NCBI GenBank assembly: GCA_030153045.1
Contig: JASLID010000034.1
Location: forward strand, 1 to 21,989
DNA: 21,989 bases
Direction of reading: 5' to 3'
Origin: Flavobacterium sp.
GTDB lineage: Bacteria > Bacteroidota > Bacteroidia > Flavobacteriales > Flavobacteriaceae
Part shown: piece by piece, positions 1-8,324 of the stretch
Layout of the letters: every line of letters begins with the position of its first letter
Position numbering within the stretch: position 1 is the first letter of the stretch
Notes under the pieces: model-generated
Seen by the model: only the letters and a program-made list of their open reading frames with translations
Database searches by the model: none
Told to the model about the DNA's origin: nothing
Translations under genes and position numbers: made by a program

Positions 1-736
1 CAGTCGCTGTAAAAGTTACTGTGGCTGATCCAGTAGCTCCACATAAATTACTCAATGTAGTTGAAGAATTAGACCAAGTTACATTAGAACAAGTATCGCT
101 AGCCGTTGCACCACCATGATTGGCGATCCATGCGGCATAAGCTTGTGCATTTCCGTTTCCGTCACATTCTACAGTTAGATTTGAAGCTGCTGTTATTATT
201 GGTTCAGTAGTATCAACAATAGTGAAAGTTGCAGTTGAAGTGCTATCGTTACCACAATCGTCAGTAGCAGTAAAAGTTACCGTAGCTGAACCAGTGGCTC
301 CACATAAATTACTCAATGTAGTTGATGAATTAGACCAAGTTACATTAGAACAAGTATCACTTGCAGTTGCACCACCATGATTGGCGATCCATGCGGCATA
401 AGCTTGAGCATTTCCGTTTCCGTCACACTCTACAGTTAGATTTGAAGCCGCTGTTATTATTGGATCTGTAGTATCAACAATAGTAAAAGTCGCTGTTGAA
501 GTACTATCGTTACCACAATCATCAGTCGCTGTAAAAGTTACTGTGGCTGATCCAGTGGCTCCGCATAAATTACTCAATGTAGTTGATGAATTAGACCAAG
601 TTACACTAGAGCAATTATCGCTAGCCGTTGCACCACCATGATTGGCAATCCATGCCGCATAAGCTTGTGCATTTCCGCTTCCATCACACTCTACGGTTAG
701 ATTTGAAGCCGCTGTTATTATTGGAGGTGTTGTGTC
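1..736 (-). repeat. Tandem 261-bp (87-residue) HYR-like repeats, three units seen
   Basis: The period is exactly 261 bp. The same landmarks recur at 10/271/532 (taaaagtta) and at 212/473/734 (the Asp codon of DTT). Units are 476-736, 215-475 and an incomplete one at 1-214. Comparing 1-214 with 262-475 by eye, I count about 15 differences in 214 bases. All but one are synonymous; the exception is an Asp/Glu swap in DTTD/DTTE. The first unit differs slightly (SDNCSS against SDTCSN). The array continues beyond the left edge, so the copy number is unknown. Confidence 0.95.
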
Positions 737-1876
737 ATTTATTTTGATATTCTGAACACACGTTGTAAATGGAACTCCATCATATAATAATGTATATGTT
801 CTCGTAAATTCAGCGCCATCACCATCAGAGCACACTAATTGATCACCTGAGTCACTACTTGTTATAGTAGCAGTTTTTCCGCAAGCATTAAAATTAAAAA
901 CATCTGAAGGGTTTGTGAATGCAGTTGGAATAGTACATCCTTCAGCATCAATATTAGCCAATTGACAAGTTGCCGATGGAACACAGCAAGATTCTACAGA
1001 AATTAGTCGAGGTAAACTAATTGCAGTTGTAGGAGGAGTGTTGCAATCAACAACGGTTAATGTAACTTCATAATCTCCAGCGCCACCATAATCTGAAAAA
1101 TCTATAGTTAAAGGAGTACCAAAAAAAGGAGAGTCTGGTATACTAGGACTAGGATTAGAAATTGGAACTCCATTTTTTGTAATATCCCATTTGTATGATG
1201 AGTAAGGAGGAGGAAGTGCACAATTAACCCCACCAGTTGCGGTAGAAGTAAAAGTATAAGTTTGAGCAGCAGCATTAGGAGGACAAATTCCAACTGCCGT
1301 AAAACTTGGGTTAATAGGTGTAATTACAACTAAGTTTGTACTAAGATCATACTTAAAACAATGAGGGCCAAGGTCACAATCACCGGTATTACAAACATTA
1401 TTAGCATTTGAAACTCCCCAGCCAATAATGATATTTTTAAGGGACAAAACTTCACCACAAGTCCAACTTATAAAAGAAGGAAAATTAGGCATATAGATGT
1501 AATATGTTCCTGAACTACTTTCTGCACAACTTTCAAACCAGATGTGTTGTTGCAGTGCATTATTGACAAAAACATCAGCTTCGATATGAACACCATATCG
1601 TGTTGTGGCATTCTGATCCAATGTAACTTTCAAATATCCATCTACAGTACTACCACTTAAACATGAAGTAGGTAGCGGTAAATAGCCTCCAGACCCGTCT
1701 GGTGTAGTTGAAACCAGTTCAACTTTTTCAATACTGATGTCTTGTGAAGTACAAATATTGCATTCATAAGCATCAGCATCTTGTCCAAAAGAGGCATTTC
1801 CAAACAGAAAAACAACAAGTAAAATAAACACTTGTCCAAAACTTTTTTTCGAGAATAATAGAGTATTATTTTTCAT
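1..1876 (-). CDS. Large secreted HYR-like repeat protein, N-terminal part (C-terminus outside window)
   Basis: This is an open frame from an ATG at 1876-1874 to the left edge: 625 residues with no stop, so the gene continues outside. The first ~32 residues form a signal peptide, with a Lys pair, a hydrophobic core (VFILLVVFLFG) and a likely cut near NASFG-Q. Residues ~38-190 are a Cys-containing N-terminal domain (opening ECNICTSQDISI) of the kind that starts large Bacteroidota adhesins. Residues ~190-290 look like a PKD-type beta-sandwich (YKWDI, DYEVTLTVVD). From residue 381 there are tandem 87-residue repeats opening DTTxPIITAASNLTVEC, each with four Cys (VEC, DxC, NLC, DDC), which I read as HYR-like domains. 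Proteins of this build are usually T9SS-exported surface or gliding-related adhesins. The sorting domain that would prove this lies outside the window. The exact ligand or role is unknown. Confidence 0.85.
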   Translation of the reverse strand, partial: MKNNTLLFSKKSFGQVFILLVVFLFGNASFGQDADAYECNICTSQDISIEKVELVSTTPDGSGGYLPLPTSCLSGSTVDGYLKVTLDQNATTRYGVHIEADVFVNNALQQHIWFESCAESSSGTYYIYMPNFPSFISWTCGEVLSLKNIIIGWGVSNANNVCNTGDCDLGPHCFKYDLSTNLVVITPINPSFTAVGICPPNAAAQTYTFTSTATGGVNCALPPPYSSYKWDITKNGVPISNPSPSIPDSPFFGTPLTIDFSDYGGAGDYEVTLTVVDCNTPPTTAISLPRLISVESCCVPSATCQLANIDAEGCTIPTAFTNPSDVFNFNACGKTATITSSDSGDQLVCSDGDGAEFTRTYTLLYDGVPFTTCVQNIKINDTTPPIITAASNLTVECDGSGNAQAYAAWIANHGGATASDNCSSVTWSNSSTTLSNLCGATGSATVTFTATDDCGNDSTSTATFTIVDTTDPIITAASNLTVECDGNGNAQAYAAWIANHGGATASDTCSNVTWSNSSTTLSNLCGATGSATVTFTATDDCGNDSTSTATFTIVDTTEPIITAASNLTVECDGNGNAQAYAAWIANHGGATASDTCSNVTWSNSSTTLSNLCGATGSATVTFTAT

Positions 1877-1917
1877 AAACTTGACTTTTTAGTTAAAAAA
1901 AGAGACAAAAAATCGGC

Positions 1918-1937
1918 TGTAACAATAAATTGTTACA
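1918..1937. promoter_or_regulatory. Perfect 8-bp inverted repeat, possible operator or 5' UTR stem
   Basis: The arms TGTAACAA (1918-1925) and TTGTTACA (1930-1937) are exact reverse complements around a TAAA centre. The element lies 42-61 bases upstream of the repeat-protein start, where a regulator site or leader stem would sit. No T-run follows on either strand, so a terminator is unlikely. No known Flavobacterium operator is recognised. Confidence 0.4.
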
Positions 1938-2154
1938 ACAATAATCCTAAAACCAATTAAAGGGAATCGATTGTTTTGGGTTAATCAAGTAGTAAATTCG
2001 AGTGTGGTATTTTGAATTTACGTTTATGGAAATTTTTGTTTAAAGCTTTTTCATTAACTTTAACATGGCTAATTTATTACTTTAAATTATATCATAATCA
2101 ACAAGTTATGTTTTTTCGATAAACGTACAATTATTATCTACGATTAACATTTTT

Positions 2155-2185
2155 TTTGTAATTCCTTAGTTTAATTTAGAATTTG
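2155..2185 (+). promoter_or_regulatory. Weak candidate promoter for the sixA operon
   Basis: A TTTG at 2155-2158 is followed after exactly 19 bases by AGAATTTG at 2178-2185. This keeps the spacing and the TTTG half of the Bacteroidota -7 element (TAnnTTTG) but not the TA. The implied leader is about 30 bases. This is only a suggestion. Confidence 0.3.
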
Positions 2186-2218
2186 ATAACTTTATAACTA
2201 ATTATTTAAGGTTAATTC

Positions 2219-2701
2219 ATGAAATCACTAATTTTAGTTAGACACGCGAAATCGAGTTGGGATTTCCCAGTTTTAGATAAACAACGTCCTATTACCGAAG
2301 GAGGGAAAGAGAGTATTGTTAAAGTCGGCAAAATGGCTAAAGATATTCTTCCTGATCATTTGAGTATTTGGAGTAGTAATGCTGTAAGAGCTAGAGAAAC
2401 TGCTTTTTTGTTTGTCGAAAGCACACAACTCAATCAGGATGATATTGTTTTTAAAGACAAACTATACACTTTCAGCGAAGAACAATTGGAAAATGAAATA
2501 AAAAAATGTGATAATAGCATTGAAAACTTAATTCTTTTTGGACATAATGAGGCAATTACAAATTTTGTCAATAAATTTGGAAATAAATTTATAACGAATG
2601 TTCCTACAGCTGGTTTTGTATTCATACAATTTGAGCAAAACAGTTGGGAAACGATTAATAAAGGAAAGATTATTAAAACGTTATTTCCAAAAGAGATTTA
2701 A
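2219..2701 (+). CDS. sixA: SixA-type phosphohistidine phosphatase (histidine phosphatase superfamily)
   Basis: This 160-residue protein has the usual length of the SixA branch of the histidine (phosphoglycerate mutase-like) phosphatases. The catalytic RHA motif is at residues 8-10 (LVRHAKSSW), with His9 as the expected phospho-acceptor. SSNAVRARET at ~52-61 supplies the second Arg, and FGHNE at 107-111 supplies the second catalytic His (His109). There is no signal peptide, so it is cytoplasmic. SixA enzymes remove phosphate from phosphohistidine in proteins; the original substrate is the Hpt domain of ArcB in E. coli. It ends 3 bases before ppk1, so it is surely co-transcribed with it. The physiological target here is unknown; PPK1, which forms a phosphohistidine, is an obvious candidate by context. 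Confidence 0.88.
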   Translation: MKSLILVRHAKSSWDFPVLDKQRPITEGGKESIVKVGKMAKDILPDHLSIWSSNAVRARETAFLFVESTQLNQDDIVFKDKLYTFSEEQLENEIKKCDNSIENLILFGHNEAITNFVNKFGNKFITNVPTAGFVFIQFEQNSWETINKGKIIKTLFPKEI

Positions 2702-2704
2702 AAA

Positions 2705-4819
2705 ATGTCAGTTACCGAGAATAGATATATAGACAGAGAGAAGAGTTGGCTCGCATTTAATTTTAGGGTTTTGCAAGAAGCCGCAGATGAGCGCGTTCCG
2801 TTATTAGACAGAATGCGTTTTTTGGGAATTTTTTCGAATAATTTAGATGAATTTTTTAGAGTTCGTTACGCAGCCATAAGACGTTTAAGTATGTCTGGAG
2901 AATCGGCCGAAAAAATATTAGGCGGAATTTCAGCACAAAAACTACTTAAAGAAATCACCGAAACCGTAATCGATCAACAATCAGAAAGCTTACGTATTTT
3001 AAGTATTATTGAAAATGAACTTGAAAAAGAAAACATCTTCATCATCAATGAAACCGAAATTGATAAAGAACAGGAAAACTTTGTCAAAGATTTTTTTATC
3101 CAAAAAGTAAGTCCAGAATTGGTTACCATTATATTGAATGATCTTGATGAGTTTCCGTTGCTTAAGGATACTTCAGGTTATTTGGCTATAAAATTGGTAA
3201 TGAAAACCAGTGAAAGTTCTTCGATTTTAGAGAAAATTAAGCTTAAAAAAGATATTCGTTATGCAGTAATTGAAATTCCAAAAACAATCAACCGTTTTGT
3301 GGTCCTTCCGTCAAATAATGACAAGCAGTACATTATTCTTCTTGATGATTTAATTCGTTACAATTTGCATAATATCTTTAATATTTTCGACTACGAAAGT
3401 ATTTCTGCACACATGATAAAAATTACACGTGATGCACAGTTAGATTTGGATAGTGATTTGAACAAAAGTTTTATCGAAAAAATATCTTCGAGTGTAAAAG
3501 ACAGAAGAATAGGGGAGCCTGTACGTTTTATTTATGATCAAACGATCGACAAGGATACCTTAAAGTTTTTCTTGAAAAATATGGGTATCGATGCTAAAGA
3601 AAGTATCATCCCTGGTGGACGCTATCATAACCGCCGCGATTATATGGATTTTCCAAGTTTAGGAAGATATGATTTGTTATATAAAACTAATATTCCATTA
3701 CCAGTTGAAAACTTAAGCCTAGAAGGAAGTATTCTTAAAAAAATTGAACATAAAGATTATTTGGTAAATGCACCATATCAATCATTTTCATACATCATTA
3801 AATTTTTGCGTGAAGCAGCGCTTGATCCAAAAGTTTCGGCCATTAAAATTACCTTATATAGGTTAGCAAAGAATTCACAAATTGTAAGTTCTTTAATCAA
3901 TGCGGCTAAAAACGGAAAAAAAGTAACCGTTCAAATCGAATTGCAAGCCCGTTTTGACGAAGCCAGTAACATTTCTTATGCTGAGCAAATGCAAACGGAA
4001 GGTATTGAACTTATTTTTGGTGTAAAAGGATTAAAGGTACACAGCAAAATTTGTTTGGTTGAACGTATTGATGATGGAAAATTAAAACGATACGGCATTA
4101 TTTCCACAGGAAATTTCAACGAATCAACAGCAAAAGTATATACTGATGTTACCTTGTTTACGGCGCATCAACAAATTTTAAAAGACGTTTCAAAGGTTTT
4201 CGAATTTTTTCAAATCAACTACCGTATATATAGGTACAAACATTTAATTGTATCTCCTCATTATACACGAACTCGTTTTTATAAATTAATTGACCGAGAA
4301 ATTTTAAACGCTAGCTTAGGAAAACCATCTTATATTAAGTTAAAAATGAACAGTCTGTCAGATAATAAAATGATAGATAAATTGTATGATGCAAGTCGGG
4401 CAGGAGTAAAAGTGCAATTAATTATTAGAGGTATTTGTTCACTTATTCCTGGAGTAGAAGGGATGAGCGAGAATATTGAAGCTATTTCTATTGTCGATAA
4501 TTACTTGGAACATTCTCGAGTGTATATTTTTTGCAATAATAACGACCCAGATGTATTTATTTCTTCTGCCGATTTTATGACTAGAAACATCGATGCCCGT
4601 GTAGAAGTGACATGCCCTATATACGACCAAAATATTAAAAATGAATTAATCGATACATTTGATATAGGCTGGAAAGGAAACGTAAAAGTTCGTTATCATT
4701 CAGAAAAATTGGATAACAAATATAGAATGAGAGGGAAACACATTATGTTTAGAGCACAACTCGAAACCTATAAGTATTACAGAGATAAAATGGAGATTTT
4801 GGCTGAGAAAGTAAATTAG
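2705..4819 (+). CDS. ppk1: Polyphosphate kinase 1
   Basis: PPK1 polymerises the gamma-phosphate of ATP into inorganic polyphosphate and can run in reverse. At 704 residues it has the family's full length. The N-terminal domain starts YIDREKSWLAFNFRVL, followed by NNLDEFFRVR (45-54), both typical of PPK1. The catalytic domains follow from ~340. KVHSK at 444-448 holds the His (446) expected to be autophosphorylated, and EHSR at 602-605 holds the second conserved His (603). ISTGNFNE (466-473) and SSADFMTRNIDARVE (620-634) are the phospholipase-D-like active-site segments. It sits 3 bases after sixA and 25 bases before ppx. All key residues are present and no frameshift is seen. Confidence 0.97.
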   Translation: MSVTENRYIDREKSWLAFNFRVLQEAADERVPLLDRMRFLGIFSNNLDEFFRVRYAAIRRLSMSGESAEKILGGISAQKLLKEITETVIDQQSESLRILSIIENELEKENIFIINETEIDKEQENFVKDFFIQKVSPELVTIILNDLDEFPLLKDTSGYLAIKLVMKTSESSSILEKIKLKKDIRYAVIEIPKTINRFVVLPSNNDKQYIILLDDLIRYNLHNIFNIFDYESISAHMIKITRDAQLDLDSDLNKSFIEKISSSVKDRRIGEPVRFIYDQTIDKDTLKFFLKNMGIDAKESIIPGGRYHNRRDYMDFPSLGRYDLLYKTNIPLPVENLSLEGSILKKIEHKDYLVNAPYQSFSYIIKFLREAALDPKVSAIKITLYRLAKNSQIVSSLINAAKNGKKVTVQIELQARFDEASNISYAEQMQTEGIELIFGVKGLKVHSKICLVERIDDGKLKRYGIISTGNFNESTAKVYTDVTLFTAHQQILKDVSKVFEFFQINYRIYRYKHLIVSPHYTRTRFYKLIDREILNASLGKPSYIKLKMNSLSDNKMIDKLYDASRAGVKVQLIIRGICSLIPGVEGMSENIEAISIVDNYLEHSRVYIFCNNNDPDVFISSADFMTRNIDARVEVTCPIYDQNIKNELIDTFDIGWKGNVKVRYHSEKLDNKYRMRGKHIMFRAQLETYKYYRDKMEILAEKVN

Positions 4820-4844
4820 TCAAATAAACGAATCAATTAAGTAG

Positions 4845-5735
4845 ATGATTTCAATAAAAAAATACGCCGCCATCGATATCGGATCAAATGCCATGCGCCT
4901 TTTGATTGCCAATGTTGTGGAGCAACAAGGTAAAGAAACCCAATTCAATAAAAGTGCCTTAATTCGAGTGCCTATTCGTTTAGGGCAAGATGCTTTTACG
5001 GTTGGTGAAATTACCGAAGAAAATATTGACCGAATGGTCGATGCCATGAAAGCATTCAAATTACTCATGAAAGTGTATAAAGTAGAACGTTATATGGCAT
5101 GTGCCACTTCTGCGATGCGTGAGGCTTATAATGGAAAAGAAGTTGCAGATATTATTAAGAAAAAAGCAGATATTAAAATTGAAATTATTGATGGTAAAAA
5201 AGAAGCTGCCATTATCGCTTCATCTGATTTACATCAATTTATAAAAACAGAACAAACTTATCTTTATGTTGATGTGGGTGGTGGAAGTACTGAGTTTTCT
5301 CTGTTTTCTGATGGAAAAATGATTGCTTCAAAATCATTCAAAAACGGAACGGTTCGTTTGTTAAATAATATGGTCAATGATATAGTTTGGGAAGAAATCG
5401 AAAAATGGATTAAAACCAATGTCGAGCCTTACGAAAATGTAACATTAATAGGTTCAGGAGGAAATATCAATAAAATATTCAAGCTGTCTGAAAAAGCGCT
5501 GGACAAGCCTTTGTCTTATATGTATTTGAATACACAATATCAATATTTAAATTCTCTAACCTACGAACAACGTATTGCTGAGTTGGCTTTAAACACAGAC
5601 CGTGCCGATGTTATTATTCACGCCCTTCGAATTTACTTAAACGCGATGAAATGGAGTGGTGCTACTAAAATCTACGTCCCTAAAATTGGATTGTCAGATG
5701 GTATTGTAAAGGCGATGTATTATGATAAAATCTAG
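4845..5735 (+). CDS. ppx: Exopolyphosphatase, Ppx/GppA family (short form)
   Basis: This 296-residue actin/Hsp70-fold phosphatase is of the short Ppx/GppA type, without the C-terminal HD-like domain of the ~500-residue enterobacterial enzymes. Motifs seen are the first phosphate loop AAIDIGSNAMRL (8-19), ATSAMREA (87-94), DGKKEA (116-121; Glu120 matches the catalytic Glu), the second loop DVGGGSTEF (143-151), and GSGGN (203-207). The family removes terminal phosphate from polyphosphate or hydrolyses pppGpp. Lying 25 bases after ppk1 in the same operon makes polyphosphate the likely substrate. A strong hairpin follows the stop, so ppx closes the operon. Confidence 0.92.
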   Translation: MISIKKYAAIDIGSNAMRLLIANVVEQQGKETQFNKSALIRVPIRLGQDAFTVGEITEENIDRMVDAMKAFKLLMKVYKVERYMACATSAMREAYNGKEVADIIKKKADIKIEIIDGKKEAAIIASSDLHQFIKTEQTYLYVDVGGGSTEFSLFSDGKMIASKSFKNGTVRLLNNMVNDIVWEEIEKWIKTNVEPYENVTLIGSGGNINKIFKLSEKALDKPLSYMYLNTQYQYLNSLTYEQRIAELALNTDRADVIIHALRIYLNAMKWSGATKIYVPKIGLSDGIVKAMYYDKI

Positions 5736-5782
5736 TAACTTATTCATCTAATTTTAGCTTTTAAACTGATTCAATTTTAATT

Positions 5783-5825
5783 AACGATAGCGTGAATTTA
5801 CAAATCCACGCTATCGTTGTTATTT
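5783..5825. terminator. Bidirectional hairpin terminator between ppx and the beta-barrel gene
   Basis: AACGATAGCGTG (5783-5794) pairs perfectly over 12 bp with CACGCTATCGTT (5807-5818) around a 12-base loop. A T-rich stretch follows on the plus strand. The hairpin lies between two convergent stops (5735 and 5825), so it probably serves both genes, although on the minus strand the downstream tract is less T-rich. Confidence 0.75.
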
Positions 5826-7048
5826 TAAAAAATTGAATATCCAAATATAATTGATGAAGTTTTATAATCTGAATTCAAGAATAGATAATTTCCTAAAATT
5901 TCTCTGCTTGTTTGATATCTAAATTCTACGCTAAATTTATCATAGAGTTTATAACCCACTCCAAATGCCATATTATTTCTTGTTTCAACTTCAAATGTTT
6001 CAAGATGAGAACCGTCAGCCCTTCTAAATTCGATTGAAGATTTTGTACTTAAATCAAAGATGTATGAAACATTTATAAAAACTTTAGAATTATTATTAAG
6101 AAAAAAATAATGTCTTAAACTTGTTGGAACTTCAACAGAATTATAATTTGCTTGAGCAATTCTTTTTCCACCTGATACATCACTTACGTTAGTTGTCTTT
6201 TCAGACTTAAAACTCTGATAGGTTGGTTCAATAGAGATAGACCATTTGTTTTTATTAAAAGGTAAAATATATTCGGCTTCAATACCAAATCCAAACCCTG
6301 TTTTATTTCCGAAATCAGTATCCCAATAGTTTGTAATATAGTTTTCTATTGTTAATGATGAACTATTAAAACGAGGTCTAAATGTTAAATTAAATAAATC
6401 TCTTTCAACTTTTTGTTCAAAATTATTCGATTCGATATCATTGCATTTGCTGTACTCAGTGAAGAGTTTTATCAAATCACTCTTCCTATAATCTATGTTT
6501 TGAAATTTACTCATTTTGAAATTTGGACATTTCAAATCATTCAATAACTGTTGTCTAAATCTATTATTTTGACCAATATTATTTTCATTGGTTTTATAAC
6601 TTTTAAAAATTAATTGCTCAACAGGAGAATTTTCTTTATTGTAAAAGTACCTTATTAAGTTGCCATCAACGTATTCATATAAATTTGATTTCCCTTCAAT
6701 TAAAACTTTCAAAAAAAGTTCTTCATCCTTGAATGTAGGGTTTCTGTCATAACTCAAATTATTAATGTTTTCACTTGATCTATCGATTTTAACTGTTTCC
6801 CTTACATATTTTGAGATATTATAAATTCCAAATTCTTTAACTGATGATATGTTAATTGTTTGTATTTCAGTGTTTTCTGATAGTTGAAAATCAAAGTTGA
6901 TTGGATTGTTTTTCCAGTCAATGTTTTTTATAAGACAATCGGTTTTTTGATTTGAATTGTTAATGTAATATCCTTTTTCAAAGGTAATTTGGGAATGACA
7001 ATTAAGGGTAAAAATTGTTGTTAAAAGGATAAGTAGGTATTTTTTCAT
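5825..7048 (-). CDS. Secreted protein with C-terminal outer-membrane beta-barrel
   Basis: The protein has 407 residues. The N-terminus (MKKYLLILLTTIFTL) is a signal peptide, cut most likely after CHSQ at ~20. A Cys at 17 precedes the cut, but TLNC is a poor lipobox. The first ~200 residues (opening ITFEKGYYINNSNQKTDCLI) form an uncharacterised domain. It recalls Bacteroidota proteins whose first strand describes a small beta domain ahead of a barrel, but I cannot name a family. From ~235 to the end, aromatic/polar alternating strands (EAEYILPF, WSISIEPTYQSF, HYFFLN, FSVEFRYQTS) and a final Phe (GYSIF) point to an eight-stranded-type outer-membrane barrel. It is probably monocistronic. Function unknown. 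Confidence 0.72.
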   Translation of the reverse strand: MKKYLLILLTTIFTLNCHSQITFEKGYYINNSNQKTDCLIKNIDWKNNPINFDFQLSENTEIQTINISSVKEFGIYNISKYVRETVKIDRSSENINNLSYDRNPTFKDEELFLKVLIEGKSNLYEYVDGNLIRYFYNKENSPVEQLIFKSYKTNENNIGQNNRFRQQLLNDLKCPNFKMSKFQNIDYRKSDLIKLFTEYSKCNDIESNNFEQKVERDLFNLTFRPRFNSSSLTIENYITNYWDTDFGNKTGFGFGIEAEYILPFNKNKWSISIEPTYQSFKSEKTTNVSDVSGGKRIAQANYNSVEVPTSLRHYFFLNNNSKVFINVSYIFDLSTKSSIEFRRADGSHLETFEVETRNNMAFGVGYKLYDKFSVEFRYQTSREILGNYLFLNSDYKTSSIIFGYSIF

Positions 7049-7197
7049 TTAGTTTTAATTTTTAGTCAATTTATTTTATGACTTCAGATTTACAGGTTCA
7101 TATTTTTTTGCAAAAATAGCCAAAAATCACTAAATCCCTAATTATACCAACTCGTAGAGCTGATTTACAATTTACATCCACAATTGAATATAGTTCA

Positions 7198-8235
7198 CTA
7201 TTCAATTTTTATCTCAAATAACTTATTCCAGTTTTTACCCGTTACAAAAATGGTTTTTGTTTTAGGGTTATAAGCAATTCCGTTTAAAACTTCAGCTTCA
7301 GGATTGGTTACTTCTTTGCGTAATCCAGATAAATCAACTACCGCTTCAACGGCTCCATTTTGAGGGTTAATAATGGCAATAGCGTCCTTTTGCCAAATAT
7401 TTGCGTAGATTTTTCCATCAATCCATTCTAATTCATTTACGCTTTTTATTTTGCTGGTATTGGTGTAAACGTTCATAAAATCAATCATTTTTTGATTTTC
7501 TGGATTCATTTTCCAAATTTTCTCCGTCCCGTCCGATTGGTAAATAAACTGCTTGTCGTTTGTCATTCCCCAACCTTCAATATTTTTGTCGTATTGAAAT
7601 GTTTTTTCAACTTTTAAAGTGGTCGCATTGTAAATGAATCCAGTTTTTTCTTGCCATGTCAACTGAAATAATTTTCCGTTCACAAAAGTAATTCCTTCAC
7701 CAAAGTATTTTGGGTCTAAATTCACTTGTTGCAATACTTTCCCTGTTTTATAATCTGTTTTTCTAAAGTTAGATTCACCATTTCTCCCAGTGCTCTCATA
7801 CAAGTAATCATTATAAAACTCCAAACCTTCCGTAAAAGCTTTTACATCATGCGGATAGGTATTGATTGTTTTATAACCTAACATTTTAGGTTCAATATTT
7901 GAAACGACTTCAACTCTTGTCGATACTTGCGTGGTATCACCTTCAAAATGTACTATTGCTTTTAAGTTTTGATAACCTAATTTCCCTTGATTGATATTAT
8001 AATTAAAAGCTGAATTACCCTTTACAGAACCAATTTTTATGTCATTGTTAAAATAGATAATCGAGTCAATAGTTTTCTCTTTTTTATTTTTTACAACAAG
8101 CGAAATGGCTTCATCTTGGTGGTATAACAACTTAAATTGTGAATCATCTATAGAAAATAAATTTTTTTTATCGTTGGCACAACTACTTAATAATAGAACT
8201 AATGAAGTGATTGTTAATAGATTATATTTTTTCAT
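7198..8235 (-). CDS. Glutaminyl-peptide cyclotransferase (plant-type), lipoprotein
   Basis: This 345-residue protein belongs to the glutamine cyclotransferase family, which converts N-terminal Gln of peptides or proteins to pyroglutamate. Residues 1-19 are a lipoprotein signal with lipobox LSSC (Cys19). Residues ~25-115 form an extra Ig-like domain. The catalytic beta-propeller follows, with HDVKAFTEGLEF (129-140), YLYESTGRNGES (144-155), FGEGITF (178-184), QLTWQE (191-196), GWGMTND (221-227), YQSDGT (232-237), NELEWIDGKIYANIW (267-281) and NGIAYNP (318-324). These are the family's recurring blade motifs. In Bacteroidota such enzymes are periplasmic or membrane-anchored; exported proteins often begin with Gln after signal cleavage, which fits. 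It is divergent from ffs and probably monocistronic. Confidence 0.92.
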   Translation of the reverse strand: MKKYNLLTITSLVLLLSSCANDKKNLFSIDDSQFKLLYHQDEAISLVVKNKKEKTIDSIIYFNNDIKIGSVKGNSAFNYNINQGKLGYQNLKAIVHFEGDTTQVSTRVEVVSNIEPKMLGYKTINTYPHDVKAFTEGLEFYNDYLYESTGRNGESNFRKTDYKTGKVLQQVNLDPKYFGEGITFVNGKLFQLTWQEKTGFIYNATTLKVEKTFQYDKNIEGWGMTNDKQFIYQSDGTEKIWKMNPENQKMIDFMNVYTNTSKIKSVNELEWIDGKIYANIWQKDAIAIINPQNGAVEAVVDLSGLRKEVTNPEAEVLNGIAYNPKTKTIFVTGKNWNKLFEIKIE

Positions 8236-8289
8236 TTTAAATTATTTTTCGAATACAATATACAACATCATTTTATATAAAAAAATGCG

Positions 8290-8320
8290 CTTGCAAAAAT
8301 ACAAAAAGATTGTATATTTG
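8290..8320 (+). promoter_or_regulatory. Bacteroidota-type promoter of the SRP RNA gene
   Basis: CTTG at 8290-8293 serves as the -33 element. Exactly 19 bases later comes TATATTTG at 8313-8320, a perfect TAnnTTTG -7 element. Transcription would start around 8324-8326, which coincides with the first base of the RNA's closing stem (8325). Confidence 0.82.
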
Positions 8321-8324
8321 CATC

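Larger units (their letters stand above)
1877..2218. other. 342-base divergent intergenic region
   Basis: It separates the minus-strand repeat protein from the plus-strand sixA operon, so it should hold both promoters. It is very AT-rich. Apart from the perfect inverted repeat at 1918-1937 and a weak promoter candidate near 2155-2185, I see no ORF, RNA gene or clear TAnnTTTG element for the leftward gene. Confidence 0.7.

Noticed and set aside
1..736. Regularly spaced repeats that could suggest CRISPR or a minisatellite
   Set aside because: The period is 261 bp, an exact codon multiple inside an open frame with mostly synonymous differences; these are protein domain repeats.
4820..5068. Minus-strand frame of 82 codons opposite ppx
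   Set aside because: It is the antisense shadow of a clear ppx gene with no recognisable features.
2219..5735. Polyphosphate operon plus distant secreted phosphatase as one phosphate-scavenging island
   Set aside because: The genes are 12 kb apart with unrelated genes between them and no shared regulatory motif visible.
5825..7048. Lipoprotein call for the beta-barrel protein (Cys17)
   Set aside because: TLNC has Asn at -1 and does not fit a lipobox; ordinary cleavage after CHSQ is more likely.
7182..7207. AATTGAATA / TATTCAATT hairpin overlapping the cyclotransferase stop codon
   Set aside because: A perfect 9-bp stem but nearly all A/T; a T-run exists only on the plus strand, where no gene needs terminating.
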